Shown: positions 24,375-35,749 of the stretch, in pieces
How positions within the stretch are numbered: position 1 is the first letter of the stretch
How the letters are laid out: each line of letters opens with the position of its first letter
Origin: Eledone cirrhosa
Taxonomy: Eukaryota > Mollusca > Cephalopoda > Octopoda > Eledonidae
Reading direction: 5' to 3'
Length of the DNA stretch: 64,000 bases
Assembly: GCA_964016885.1 (NCBI GenBank)
Contig: OZ024743.1
Coordinates: 20,476,295 to 20,540,294, forward strand
The notes under the pieces: generated by a model
What the model saw: only the letters and a program-made list of their open reading frames with translations
The model's database searches: none
Told to the model about the DNA's origin: nothing
Translations under genes and position numbers: made by a program

Positions 24375-27300
24375 ATTTGATTATCAATAGAATGTAGTAA
24401 AAAAGTAAAGAAAAAAAAAATCATTTGAAATTTCAACTGAAGTTAAATTAACATTTGCCCCCTAACACTAATAAAGTAAATAAGAAAAACCATATGAATA
24501 ATAGACTCATAAAGTTGATGAAATAATTTTTGGAGTATAGTCAAATTAATGTACATTTTTACCAACCTTATCAATAAACAAAATCTAGGTATGTAGTTTA
24601 AAACCATAAATTATATAATTCAAATATAGAAGCACCTCCTTTCTAGTAACAAAGTATGCCAATTCCTAAAGTTAATATACACATAATCAATACTCAGGCT
24701 AACAATACAATTTTAACTTATGAAAAACCTGGGAGCAAGGCTTTATAGTGCTTCCACCCACGTGTTGCAGGCCATTCTGAATATCTTCTAAAAATGGCAC
24801 TCCAACAACTATGACTGTACAGCAATCTTTTTGCAAGAATTCATTAGTGATATACACCTATGGGCACCCACACATGGGTATACATGGATTGGACATCTAG
24901 CCAAAGTTTTCCTCAACCAACTCTCCCTGGCTGACCTAAATGCTATGCAAGATCAAGATTGGTGACTTGATTGAACTGGATAAATCCAAGCTAGCTTGAC
25001 AAGATGTGTCTCATATAACTGTAACCAATGTTATAAATGAATTTACTTACCTTTTCAATTATCATCATTGCTAGAGCATATCTTACATCAAAGAAATCTG
25101 GAAATATCTCAGTAAATGTTTTGATATGTATCTCTTAATAGAGCACAACACACACGTTATAGACATGGGTGAATGGATGGATGTATGCATAAATGCATCA
25201 TTTACTAAGATATATTGTTTTCATTATGAAATCAAAAATGAAATGGAAATATTGCAGTTTATCTTATGAAAATACTGTTACACAAACCAATTCTTTGGCT
25301 GCATCTATTGCATCTCTCTAGTTATTTCTATGCAGTATGACTTCAATATTTACCTCAAGAAAATTAGCATTACAAAGGAAATCAAATGGCTATGAATAGA
25401 CATCAAAAATAATTCAGACTCATTTTCATGGAAGCTTACTTGTTGATATATGTTCTTGTACAGTAGGAGTTGAATGATTAAACAGATATGATTTTTAAAA
25501 ATTATCATTTTCCCCAAGAAGAACAGGCAGTGCCTGTAGTTTTTGTAGCTGCTCCCATACAATTTAGTGATGCAGTTCAGGTTTAAGTTAAATTTTAGGA
25601 TAATGATGCTTGTAAGGTACCACTTGATAGAGTGGATTGCTTAGTATTGTAACTCTCAGAAAGCTATACTGGTAGAAGAGTTTAATATGGGCTTTAGAGA
25701 ATGAGACACGGTATGGATGATATTGAGAGAAAACGTGTGTATCTGAGGTGACCTTTGATAGTGTTATAAGAAAGAATTAAATAGGAAACAGCATAATGTT
25801 TATAGTACTATGCAATTAGAATAAACTGGAATAAAATGTATCATTATATCTATTGTTTATATTTGCTGAATAATCTTGAACAACTTGATCATATTGATTT
25901 CTACAGTAGACTTAGTATATCAAATAAATGGAAATGGTTCAGAAACTCAGTCTCACAAATGTGATCTAGCACTTTATCATTTTTATTGATATCTTGATGA
26001 CTCTGTAAGGATGGAATTCGAAAATAAATTGGAAAGAAATCAAACAGTAATCTGTTTGCCCATTATCCTAGCAGATTTTAATTTCTAATCTGAGATCTGA
26101 GATACTGTCAATGTTTCCTTTGTTATGAAATCTATGCTTTTTATATTATCACTGCAAAATTTTAGCATGAAAATGTAAAAGGCATTTTCATATAAACATG
26201 GTTTTTGGAACTTAGCTGCATTTTTTTTCAAAATATATTCATGTTTTCATAGTCTCCACTGTTTCTGTAAAAGAAGAATGTATCATTTGTACTTCAAATA
26301 AAAAATGTTGAATTTCCCAGGAAATATAAAAACTTATTGATTTTTATTGTTATTCATTATTCGTTTCATTGTTCAGTTGATTGCATTTAAAGAAGAGGTT
26401 TAGTCAGATTTGAAAATATTTTATGATTTCTTCCTAAAAATAGATTTAAATGACGATGTTCAGATCGTAATAGTTAACATATTTTTATACTATTATTATT
26501 GCCGAATAGCGTCAATCAAATCTGCTTGGTTGAATACATTATTGAATGTTTTAGATAGATTCCATTGATTCAAAATATTTTATATGCTGTGGCCTAGTAT
26601 ATACTGCCAATATTGTCATGCTTATTGCAGCCTAAGCATGTTGCATGCATTTTTCCTACCCACCCTACTTTTGTTGGAACAGAGATTTTAATGATGAATG
26701 TTGCAAAAAATGGAAAATATTATCCCGAGTAGAAGTTGTTAGAAATGGTATGCAAGCCAATTTATGTTGCAGTATGTATTTCAGTTTTATATTACATAAT
26801 ATTTATAGAATCACTGACTCTTTCACATCTTTTATGTGCCTATAATTTCATATTTAAAACTTTGTTTTGCTGAACACTTTTTTAATGCACTAATGACCTT
26901 AACTTTGTAACTAGTCAGTTTGCAATGTTTTCATTGCTTGCTGATTTTGATAATTCATATCACCTGTTTTTCCTAACTTAGAAAAATAAATCAATTACTG
27001 ATTTGTTCAAAATTTAATGTAATTTTAAGATATTTAATTGCTTAATTCCTACATAGCTTTTATGTTTTATCAAAGATGTTTTTCAAAAGAAAATCCAATA
27101 TTCTCTTAGTTCATAGATAATGACTTGATAAATTACATTCTAATGAATTATTTTTAGTATTTAGTTAACTTTTCAATGTTTTGATAAAAGCTAGATTAGC
27201 TAATGTCAAATTAATAATTACTGTAACCTGTTAAGCTATAATGGAGACTGAGAAATTCTTGTTTAGGCATTAAATACATGTAGGTAATACAAATAATTTA

Positions 27301-27530
27301 AACACCGGGATATGAATTATGCTTTGTGCAAGACAGAGAAAAATAAAGGCCACAGAAAATTACATTTATTAGCTAAATATTGTTCAAATATAAGTCCTTT
27401 ATTTGAGGTATATTAAAAGGTCACAAAATAACCAACATTTGTTGTCTAAATAAAAGTCAAATATAAGTTCTTTATAACTAGGTGATAAAGTTATCTAAAC
27501 TTATTACCAAAATTAGAAGAAACAATACAT
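24375..27530. other. AT-rich stretch; one possible unnamed repeat
   Basis: 24720-25030 is higher in GC and reads like degenerate repeat DNA (it contains 'ctggctgacctaaatgctatg'), but I cannot assign it. The rest shows nothing recognisable. Confidence 0.45.
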
Positions 27531-27532
27531 TA

Positions 27533-27868
27533 TGCTGTTGTCCTCCGGTATTCGTGGGGCATTACGTTCCTAGAGCATCTGCAAAGATTGAAAACCCACG
27601 AATATTGGATGTGGTCCATAAAAATTCCTGTAAACGTCATAACATAACGTAAAATATAAGTTGGCAAATATCGTATAAGGTTATTAATAATTTAGCATAA
27701 AAAGCGTGAAAAAATATATATTGCCACGAAAAAAAAAAAAAACATTAAAAAGTCACTCAAGATATTTTTGACTCCACAAATATGGGGTGGTTTCCACGAA
27801 CAATTATTAGTTAGGTTCTAAGGAAAATTCTGTGAGTAACCGGAACCGCAAATGTTGAGGAAAGACTG
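27533..27868. mobile_element. pogo/Tigger-like MITE with TA target duplication
   Basis: Flanked by TA on both sides (27531-27532 and 27869-27870). The left end reads 'tgctgttgtcctccggtatt'. The right end on the opposite strand reads 'cagtctttcctcaacatttg'. Inside, 'ttcgtggggcattacgttcc' and 'aaaacccacgaata' form the 'rewritten CGCGAATA' style of sequence seen at the ends of pogo/Tigger elements. It is 336 bp and non-coding. Confidence 0.65.
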
Positions 27869-28489
27869 TATATTATAGTAACTCATTCTTTTTTGTATAT
27901 ATAGTAGTACATTATCCAATGTGTTCTTTCCTAAGTTTTAATATATTGACTTCTCATTAGCTTAATGATGAAAATATGTAGATGAAGCATATAAAATGAT
28001 TTAATTTGCATGAAATGATTTAATTTTGGATAGATATAGAGTAAAGTCCACCTGGAAGGATTTTAACCCTGAATTCAGAGAGACAGATCTAAGTATTACA
28101 AGGTATTTGACTACCTATATTCCCTCACTTTCTTTTTAGTGTTAATGTTACTTTTCATAGTTATATAACCCCCACCCCCAAAACCAGAAACAACATTGTT
28201 TTACAGTGATATTTCTCATTTTCTGAAATCCACTTTATCTTTTTTTTTAGAAACTTCATTATTATATTTCTTAGAGAGTGTCTATTAAGCCAATAAACAT
28301 TTTAAATCACATTGTATTGGACATTTTCTTTTCTTAGTGTCTATAGTTGTTGGACCTTTGTTGTTTCCAATGATGAGCACTCCAGTTGACTCAGTCAACA
28401 GAATTGCATGTTCGTAAAATTAATGTGTGACAGAACATTCCATAGATACATGCAACCATAATGTATTTCTCACAGAGGTTTGGTAAGAC

Positions 28490-28662
28490 TGTACTCTTGA
28501 ATTACAGGTACAACTCATATTTGCCAGCTGGGTGGACTGAAGCAACATGAATTAAAATGTAATGCTCCAAGACAAAATGTGCTTTCCAGTCCAGGAATGA
28601 AACTCATAACCTTATGATTGCATGCCCATTGCCCTAACACCTAGTTATGTGCCTTCATTCTA
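28490..28662 (-). mobile_element. tRNA-derived SINE, separate subfamily
   Basis: The minus-strand head begins 'ggcacataactaggtgttag' (A-box-like). About 40 bp later comes 'tgagtttcattcctgg' (B-box-like). The body contains 'gcttcagtccacccagctgg' and 'gtacctgtaattcaag'. It lacks the LINE-A tail, so it is a different subfamily from SINE-A. Confidence 0.75.
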
Positions 28663-28664
28663 TA

Positions 28665-30320
28665 GTATATGTCAGTACTATACTTTGTTAAATCCAAAGA
28701 AACAAACTTCTTAGCTCATTTATATATATAAAACAGCCTATGAAGTGGATATCTGAAGGGTAACTGAAACAATATTGAAATATGTCACAAGCACTAATCC
28801 TAAATCGGACATTGTTAAATATATATAAATATTTCAGCATATTTCTATTTGATTTCATTATGAATAAGTATATATGACTGTTTATGATTTGATTAAATTA
28901 TGCAAATACTTAATTATTCTCAAATGTATGAATGAATTAAATATTGTTATTGGTAATAAATATGGAATAATTGATTTATTTATTGATTTCTCTGTTGCTG
29001 GTTATATTATTATTCCTAACATATTAATGGATGATTTCCATAGAGATACTGTTGTCTGTGGCTCTGCCTTTTTTATATAGTTATGTTTTCTGGAAAGAAC
29101 AATACAACTGGAAATGTTAATATTTCTACAACTCAAAGTTCATCTTATTTTATTGATTTTAGTGTTAAGATATTTTCTTAATGTTTGGTTTTCTGTTTAT
29201 GTGGTAAGTAGATGATCCTTCTGGCTTTTCTGCTTCTTGATCTATCTTTCCTAAAAGTCTGTTATCTGATATCTATGTGAATGTTTTATTTGAATAAAAA
29301 CATATATGGTACCAGTCGCCAAAATTCAATGAAGCAGAAACATTTTTTAGGTTGATTAATAAATGCTTTCTTAATAGATACACGGTTCTTTGAATAAAAC
29401 TGATAAAATTGTGTTTCCTTATTACTACAAAGTATCACTTTAGACTGCTGAATTCCAATAACCAAGATTTACTACATTTACTTTTTCTATCTCGGGAGAA
29501 AATAACAAGTGTTTGTAAATGTTGTCTCTGTTTTGCAGTGGAATCTGTATACATGTCTTTGATTACTTTCAGATTGTATATATTTAAGTCTACTTTTGCA
29601 AATGTGGAGTCTATACGGCTGTATCGCATCATAACTTTCATATGCACAAGCAAGATATTATCCAAGGTTGCTATGCAAAGTATTAGTAGCTCACCATTGA
29701 CCAGAGAACTTCATTCCCATTTCTCTTTGATATAACACTAAATTTATGACTACTTCTGTTTCTGTTTCTGACCTTCATCAAGGATTTACCAACTCTTACA
29801 TTGAATGTAACATGTTTTGTATGGCATATGTTTTCGTATTATACCTTCAATACACTAGTTTTTCTCTGGTGCCTATTAGTCTACGATTTATATTGAATGC
29901 CGAAAGAGTTAAATTTGTATCCAATTTGTATGCGATTAGATTTGTATCTAATTTGTATCCAGTCAGATTTGTATACAATTTGTATCCAAAGTTACAAAAA
30001 TGCGATATATCAGTCATTATTCTTTGATACCTATAGAATTCTAATTTATTGTCTTCACATTTCTTCTCTATAGCATCTCTGACATTAGGCAGTCATAGCA
30101 TGCTATAAATGATAGTGTTCATTCATTCTTTCAAAAATGTATAATTGTTCTGAGTGGACAGCTGGACTTTGTGTCTTTATAGACATAGGCTATAAACTCA
30201 GAATCTATTATGAAGTGAATTTCGAAATTCAAAGATGATGCATAACGATTCTCTCTTTTATAGAAGATCTCATGGTTATTAGTAATTGAAATTAAAAAGA
30301 ATGTTTATTATAAAAGTAAG
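28665..30320. other. AT-rich stretch without recognisable genes
   Basis: A 108-codon frame at 29409-29735 resembles no family I know and is overlapped by an antisense frame. I treat both as chance. Confidence 0.5.
29905..29992 (+). repeat. short tandem repeat, about 27-bp unit
   Basis: Three copies built on 'agatttgtatctaatttgta' with variants at about 29908, 29936 and 29963. Confidence 0.75.
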
Positions 30321-30324
30321 TTAC

Positions 30325-30582
30325 TTTTAACCATTTCATTACCATATTTCTAATGGAAGACACTACTAGTAGTTTTTGTATGAAATATTTTAAGGAATTT
30401 AGTAATAATATAACAAACTTTCTCTTTATAAATTCATGTTTAGAGCATAACCTAACAAAGGTTCTTACATAAGATTATGTTGGAAGTTATTTTAGATAAA
30501 TATAACCAATATAAAATAAACATTTTTGTGGCATAGTCCCAAGGGCAATTTCAAGTGGTTTGGTATCAAATGTGGTAAGAAC
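30325..30582 (+). mobile_element. MITE-D copy 4
   Basis: Left end 'ttttaaccatttcattacca', then 'tttctaatggaagacac', 'gttcttacataagattatg' and 'tagataaatataacc', with right end 'gtggtttggtatcaaatgtgg'. Same block order as the other copies. Confidence 0.75.
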
Positions 30583-30584
30583 TG

Positions 30585-31560
30585 TAAACAGTTCAATGCT
30601 AGTTCCAGATGATAGTTTGTTTTAGTTACCTCATTCAAAAATGTATTTTCCTTAAAATAATAACTGGTGTAAACCAAGCATTCTATATTTAATAATTTCC
30701 AAACAAATCTATGAAACTAAATATTCATTATCTGAAAACTGACAAAATGACATCAGCATTGGATATCAGGGCTTCCTATTCTGGAATAAACTCTACTAAG
30801 CTGTATTTTTGAGTAAATCACAATATCCCATCTGCTTTCAAACTAATTGTACAATAATTCCCAGACCTACATCCTGACAATGCTTTTTATTGTGGTGCTT
30901 ATAAAAAGAAATTTTCTATGTGACACTTGTAAAAGCTATTTTTCAGCAGTTGATACATGTCAGCTAATAATCAAAGAAAATATAATGTCAATCGATGTAA
31001 TGGCTATTCAGAAATAATAATTATCCACTCAGTCTGACACCTACATATACTAATTATGAGAATATGATACTGCATCATTCTAATAATTTTCTTATACAAA
31101 CACTGTCTTGGTTTAACAAAAATATAACGATTACCTATAAATAGTGAACAATTAAATGCATAAATTTCCTTTCCATCTAACACCCCTACAATAGAGACTC
31201 ATAATTTTATATAAGAATAATGCATATCTTATAGCTTTAAGAACATATGGTTTTAACACTTTTTATTGCTGTCAATCATAACCACCATTATAATTCAGTA
31301 TCGTGAAATTTACTGTGCAATTTCCTCAACAAAAATCTTTAAACAGATTTTATGCATTCATGCTTGTTGTTGTCATCTGTTTGACCTGGGTTACACAACA
31401 GTGGCTATGGTTAATGTTGGTGGTGGTTCTATGCAGCTATGGATCTATTAGTATCACATTTCCCCACACCACTCAATCGAACATTTAATTTGACAAGACT
31501 AAATGTACCAGGTACATTCATACTAACTGAGCTGTTACACTTTTTGTTTCTAATTATTAT
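30585..31560. other. AT-rich stretch without recognisable genes
   Basis: Nothing recognised. Confidence 0.5.
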
Positions 31561-31564
31561 CAAT

Positions 31565-31770
31565 TGGTAGAGCATCAGACACCATGATTTACAGCTTAGT
31601 TATGGCCCTTTAAGTTCTGGGTCCAAATACCGCCGAGGTTAGCTTTGCCTTTCATCCTTACGGGGTCGATAGAATAAAGCACCAGTAATGTACTGCGGTC
31701 GATTTAATCGACTTGCCCCTCCCCCCAAATTACTGGCCTTGTGCCTATACTAAAAATCATTACTATAGTG
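31565..31770 (+). mobile_element. SINE-B with full tail
   Basis: A-box region shortened to 'ttggtagagcatc', then a B-box-like 'gggtccaaatacc' and 'cttacggggtcgatagaata'. It keeps the longer tail ('gtcgatttaatcgact', 'cccctccccccaaatt', 'ggccttgtgcc'), which most other copies here have lost. Confidence 0.88.
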
Positions 31771-31961
31771 TTTTCCTTTACTCCTGTTTGTATGAGCTGT
31801 CTGCAAGTCTCAACCAGAATTCTGAAGAGGCAGCATACCCCTCAGTGATATGAGGTGATATACTGTGTAGTTGTAAGATTGGTAAAATAATCCAGGAGGT
31901 TCAGTGAGTGTGTGTATATATTTGAGTACATGTATATTTGTATATTATTATTATTATTAGG

Positions 31962-32158
31962 GCAGTGGATTGGCAGTATTGGTAGAGGCTCAGACGTTAT
32001 GCTTTGCAGCATAGAGTTACAGCTATTTATGATCTGAGTTCAAATCCCGCCGAGGTTAACTTTGCCTTTCATCCCTACGGGGTCGATAAAATAAAATACC
32101 AGTAATACACTAGGATAATTGCTGGCCTTGTGCCAAAGGTAGAAACAATTATTATTAT
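31962..32158 (+). mobile_element. SINE-B
   Basis: Complete head ('gcagtggattggcagtattg' and 'gagttcaaatcccg') and body, with a short tail ending 'gaaacaattattattatg'. Same orientation as the copy about 200 bp upstream. Confidence 0.92.
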
Positions 32159-32164
32159 GTTTAT

Positions 32165-33300
32165 TGCTGTTGTTCAATTTTATTTTAAATAGCAATTGGA
32201 AGAGGAGTGATCTTGACCTATGTCACACCCCACCCACTGGTGAGATTAATGTTTGATTTAAACATCTGTTAATAGTTGTCTCCAGAAAAAAAAATAATAA
32301 AACACATGTAATGTATTACAAAGGGGAATAGTTTAGGGAAGTAAGTATTGAGAACATAATTTAGCACACAACTTGGATGGTGGAGCATTAATAATGATGA
32401 TCAGGGGAGGAACGCTTGGATGGAGGGTGTATGCAAGTAGCAGCTCTACCTAGAGTGACTCTTTGATCTCCAATACTATGTGTATGTGGTTAGAATGTCT
32501 CAGGAAAGGATTGCTTGACAGATTTTATGGGAATAAACCAACAGGCAGGAGACCCATAAACTTGGCTGGTCTTGCTAGAAGTTCCAGCCAGATCAACTAG
32601 AAATAGGTGCTTCTGACAGGACTTGTTGCATAAATATGTCATCTTGCAGACAGATCTTATTCTAATATTTCTAAGTAGTTCACAAACAGCTGACAGGCAA
32701 ATTATTACAGCCTACCAACCCAGAAAGAATCATTCATTCAAGTCAATGATAGAGCATGTCTATAGTTGCTTGGTCTGCAAGAAATAGCTACAAAATTCCC
32801 CTCAAATGATATCCCACTACCATACACAAAAAGTCACATTAAATAATATATGTATGAAAAAAAAATGGTCTTCTCATGGGCTAACCTTCGACTAACAACA
32901 TTAGCAATCAACAAGTGTCCCCATGTAGAAAGTGTATTCTACAATTGAAAAAGCTGTAAGGAAATATATGCAATACATGAAATGCACATGCTGTCCAGCC
33001 AGGCTTTCACAGCCTTGATAAAATTTCAACTACTAATTCTAAATCCTCCATCTTATTACTCCTTAAAAAAAGCGTATCCTAAAAACTGCCCTCCTGATGA
33101 TAAACCAACCATCTTCACTGCCAGAATTTTGCTTTTTCCCCCTTTCTGCACAATCTGCCCTCAATTTTTACTTAGGTGCACTAAAATGTCATAGTATATC
33201 ACATGTTTAAGCATTGCCAATTACAGCTCTATCACTATTCACCTCTTTCCTTACAATATTTGTAACAGAATACACTGTATTTGAATTAATTAATGTAGAA
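32165..33300. other. stretch without recognisable genes
   Basis: No transposon domain or SINE box recognised. Confidence 0.5.
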
Positions 33301-33455
33301 TTTAGATAGAATTACTAAAAACTAGACCACCCATGACCTGTTGGGTCACGTTGCCATCAAAATATTTTTGAAAAATCATGTTCACTTAAAAATAATTTTT
33401 AACTAATTAAGATATTCACAGACATGTATATAATGTGAAATGAAACCAGAAGGCC

Positions 33456-33667
33456 CATATATATATATATAAGTGTCTGTATGTATATATATGTGTGTGT
33501 ATACATCATCATCATCGTTTAACGTCCATCTTCCACGCTAGCATGGGTTAGACGGACACACACACATATGTGTGTGTGTGTGTGTATATATATGTGGGTG
33601 TATATATATGTGGGTGTCTGTGATCTATATACACTCATATATATATACACATATATACACTCACATT

Positions 33668-33713
<46 letters not shown>

Positions 33714-33715
33714 AG
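33456..33715. repeat. compound (AT)n/(GT)n/(CA)n microsatellite
   Basis: AT and GT runs at 33457-33505 and 33560-33710, split by the LINE-A tail fragment. Overlapping frames encode only low-complexity peptides. Confidence 0.9.
33504..33558 (-). mobile_element. LINE-A/SINE-A tail fragment
   Basis: (CATC)n then 'gtttaacgtccatcttccac' and 'gctagcatgggttagacgg', the terminal 50 bp of the shared tail. The rest is missing. Confidence 0.85.
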
Positions 33716-34034
33716 AACACCACCAGCTCTCTCTCTTCCATTTTCCTTCTCTGTCTGTTCTTCCTCTCTCTATGTCTCTTTCAATCTACTCTCTCACAAC
33801 CACTATCTCTTTCTCTCTATCCTCTCTCTTTGTTTATGAAGGTACCCGGAACAACCCCATATCTCAGGAACCCGTCCTCCGATTTACACGGAACTTGTTT
33901 TATTCCATTTGTATTCCCATTTCAGTGTCAACTTCCTTTCAAAGTATTTTCCCGTTATGTGCCCTTTTGGCTGTATTACATTACAGACAAGCAAGTAAAC
34001 AGTCACAGAGTTTTAGTAATATATAGATAGATAT

Positions 34035-35095
34035 TCCCACTTCAGCTTTATCATTAGCTTTTAACAGCAAATTGCTAAAATCCTCTCAGCCTTACAAATG
34101 TTTGGATTTACAATACCTGATGAATTTCTAATTACAAATTTCTACTCACGTATCTCAATAAATGAACCTCTAAGTGGTTATTCAACTTGTTAAAAATAGC
34201 ATCCCAAATATTTCTCAAATTTCACTCTACCATGTTAAAAAGTAAAGGATATATTGGATAGCAGAGTCTAATTCCTGAAAAAAAAAAAGAAAGACAAAAA
34301 AAAAAAAGAAATGATGGGTCAATCATGGCTGGAATGCTTTTGATCATAGATCTGCTGGATCAGGGATAATATGGTGCTAAAAAACCAAACTATTCATATA
34401 TAGTATATCCAAGCCAGTTCTTGTAAAGATTGGATTTCTTCTTGATGTACCATACATTAATTTTTAGTTTTATATTAGATTAATATTACTGCATTGTTCA
34501 CACATAAAGATGGTAGTGATTATGTAATATTGTCACTTCTTTGTTAAACCAATAAAACTTCCCTGGGTTTTATTGCTAACACTTAAGCTGAATAGATGAG
34601 CAGGCAATTGTGAATTGTTGTTCTGCTATACGTGGATCTTAAAATAATGTAATTTACATCTTTGAAGATGTGTTTGTAAATTTCATAAAAATGGCAGCTA
34701 ATTGGCATCTCTGTGTAAGGTATTGCAATAGACTTTACTTTTTGATTTTTCAGTTTCTAGACATATTTTGAACATTTAGGACATGCAAGATTGTAGATAC
34801 TGTAAAATATGGAACACTTTAGAATAATGTTGTGTAGAATAATTTCTAATGTTAGTTAAGATCAAAAGTTAAACATATTTATTTTATGAGTAATTAGCAA
34901 AGATGGTATCAATTTATGTAAACATATTTTCTGTAGAGAGCAATTAATATCTGTACGAGATGACATGAAAAAATGAGTCAGGCTGAAACTGAAAATGTTT
35001 TAAAACTTTTATTAGAGGTTCTATATTTCTTTGGCTTATTAAAAGCATACTTAATGAAGACAATATCAGTCATTTAGAGATACTCAGATTAAATT
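34035..35095. other. stretch without recognisable genes
   Basis: A-rich runs at 34278-34310; otherwise nothing identifiable. Confidence 0.5.
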
Positions 35096-35099
35096 TGCT

Positions 35100-35275
35100 T
35101 GTATCATCATCATCATCATCATCATCATATTCTGCTTTTCATTGCTTGCATGTGTTAGACATGTCTTTCCAGAACACCACCCTTCCATTCGTTGCATTTC
35201 TTCATCTTCACTGTGAACTTCAACATTTCAAGATCAGCTCCCACCACTTCTGCTCAAAACTTCCTCGTTGGATAT
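35100..35275 (-). mobile_element. tail E: (ATG)n-ended LINE 3' fragment
   Basis: (CAT)n at left, then a block with 'catttcaagatcagctccca' and 'ccacttctgctcaaaacttc'. Related pieces occur at 40.35-40.5 kb (same strand) and 59.94-60.17 kb (opposite strand). The minus-strand text resembles the region just upstream of RTE-like LINE tails, but no frame survives. Confidence 0.55.
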
Positions 35276-35594
35276 TTATTATATTTTTATTTTGTATATG
35301 TTTATATTCTATTTTGGGGTGGAGTCTTCTTGAATTTAATGAAATGTATACTCTTGAGCTTTATTTAGCTCCTGTTGCTTTTGATAAATTCAACATACTT
35401 TGGAAAGGTTATAAAGGAAGTTTTGTGCATAATGTTTAATATATATAGCCTTAAAAAGAAAATATCATTGAGAGAAATTGATGAATGAAACATTGTTGAA
35501 TATGTACAAAGTTTATATAACTAGTCTTAAATTTCCCAATACTTTCTAATCTATATTTTTTATCATGCATATTAGAATTATTATATTACATTTA

Positions 35595-35745
35595 GGTAGC
35601 CAATTGTCAGTCATTGGAATGTTGGATAGAATGATTTGTGGTATTCATTATGGCTCTGTGCTCTGAGTTCAAATCCCACCAAGGTCAACTTTGGCTTTCA
35701 TCCCTTTGAGGTTGATAAAAAATGTGCTATTCCAGTAGAGGAGTC
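35595..35745 (+). mobile_element. SINE-B, degenerate
   Basis: Retains the B box ('gagttcaaatccc') and 'caaggtcaactttggctttc'. The A-box region and the tail are strongly diverged. Confidence 0.7.
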
Positions 35746-35749
35746 GATT

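Larger units (their letters stand above)
33303..34028. mobile_element. candidate non-coding transposon with related ends
   Basis: The left end reads 'aattactaaaaactagacc'. The right end on the opposite strand reads 'atattactaaaactctgtga'. These share a terminal 'attactaaaa.ct' stretch. The interior holds microsatellites and a LINE-A tail fragment. The right part (33840-34020) is a distinct block with 'aacaaccccatatctcagga' and 'gtattttcccgttatg'. The two ends may belong to one element or be coincidental. Confidence 0.4.

Noticed and set aside
29409..29735. 108-codon frame
   Set aside because: Overlapped by an antisense frame of 76 codons, no known domain, no splice or promoter context.
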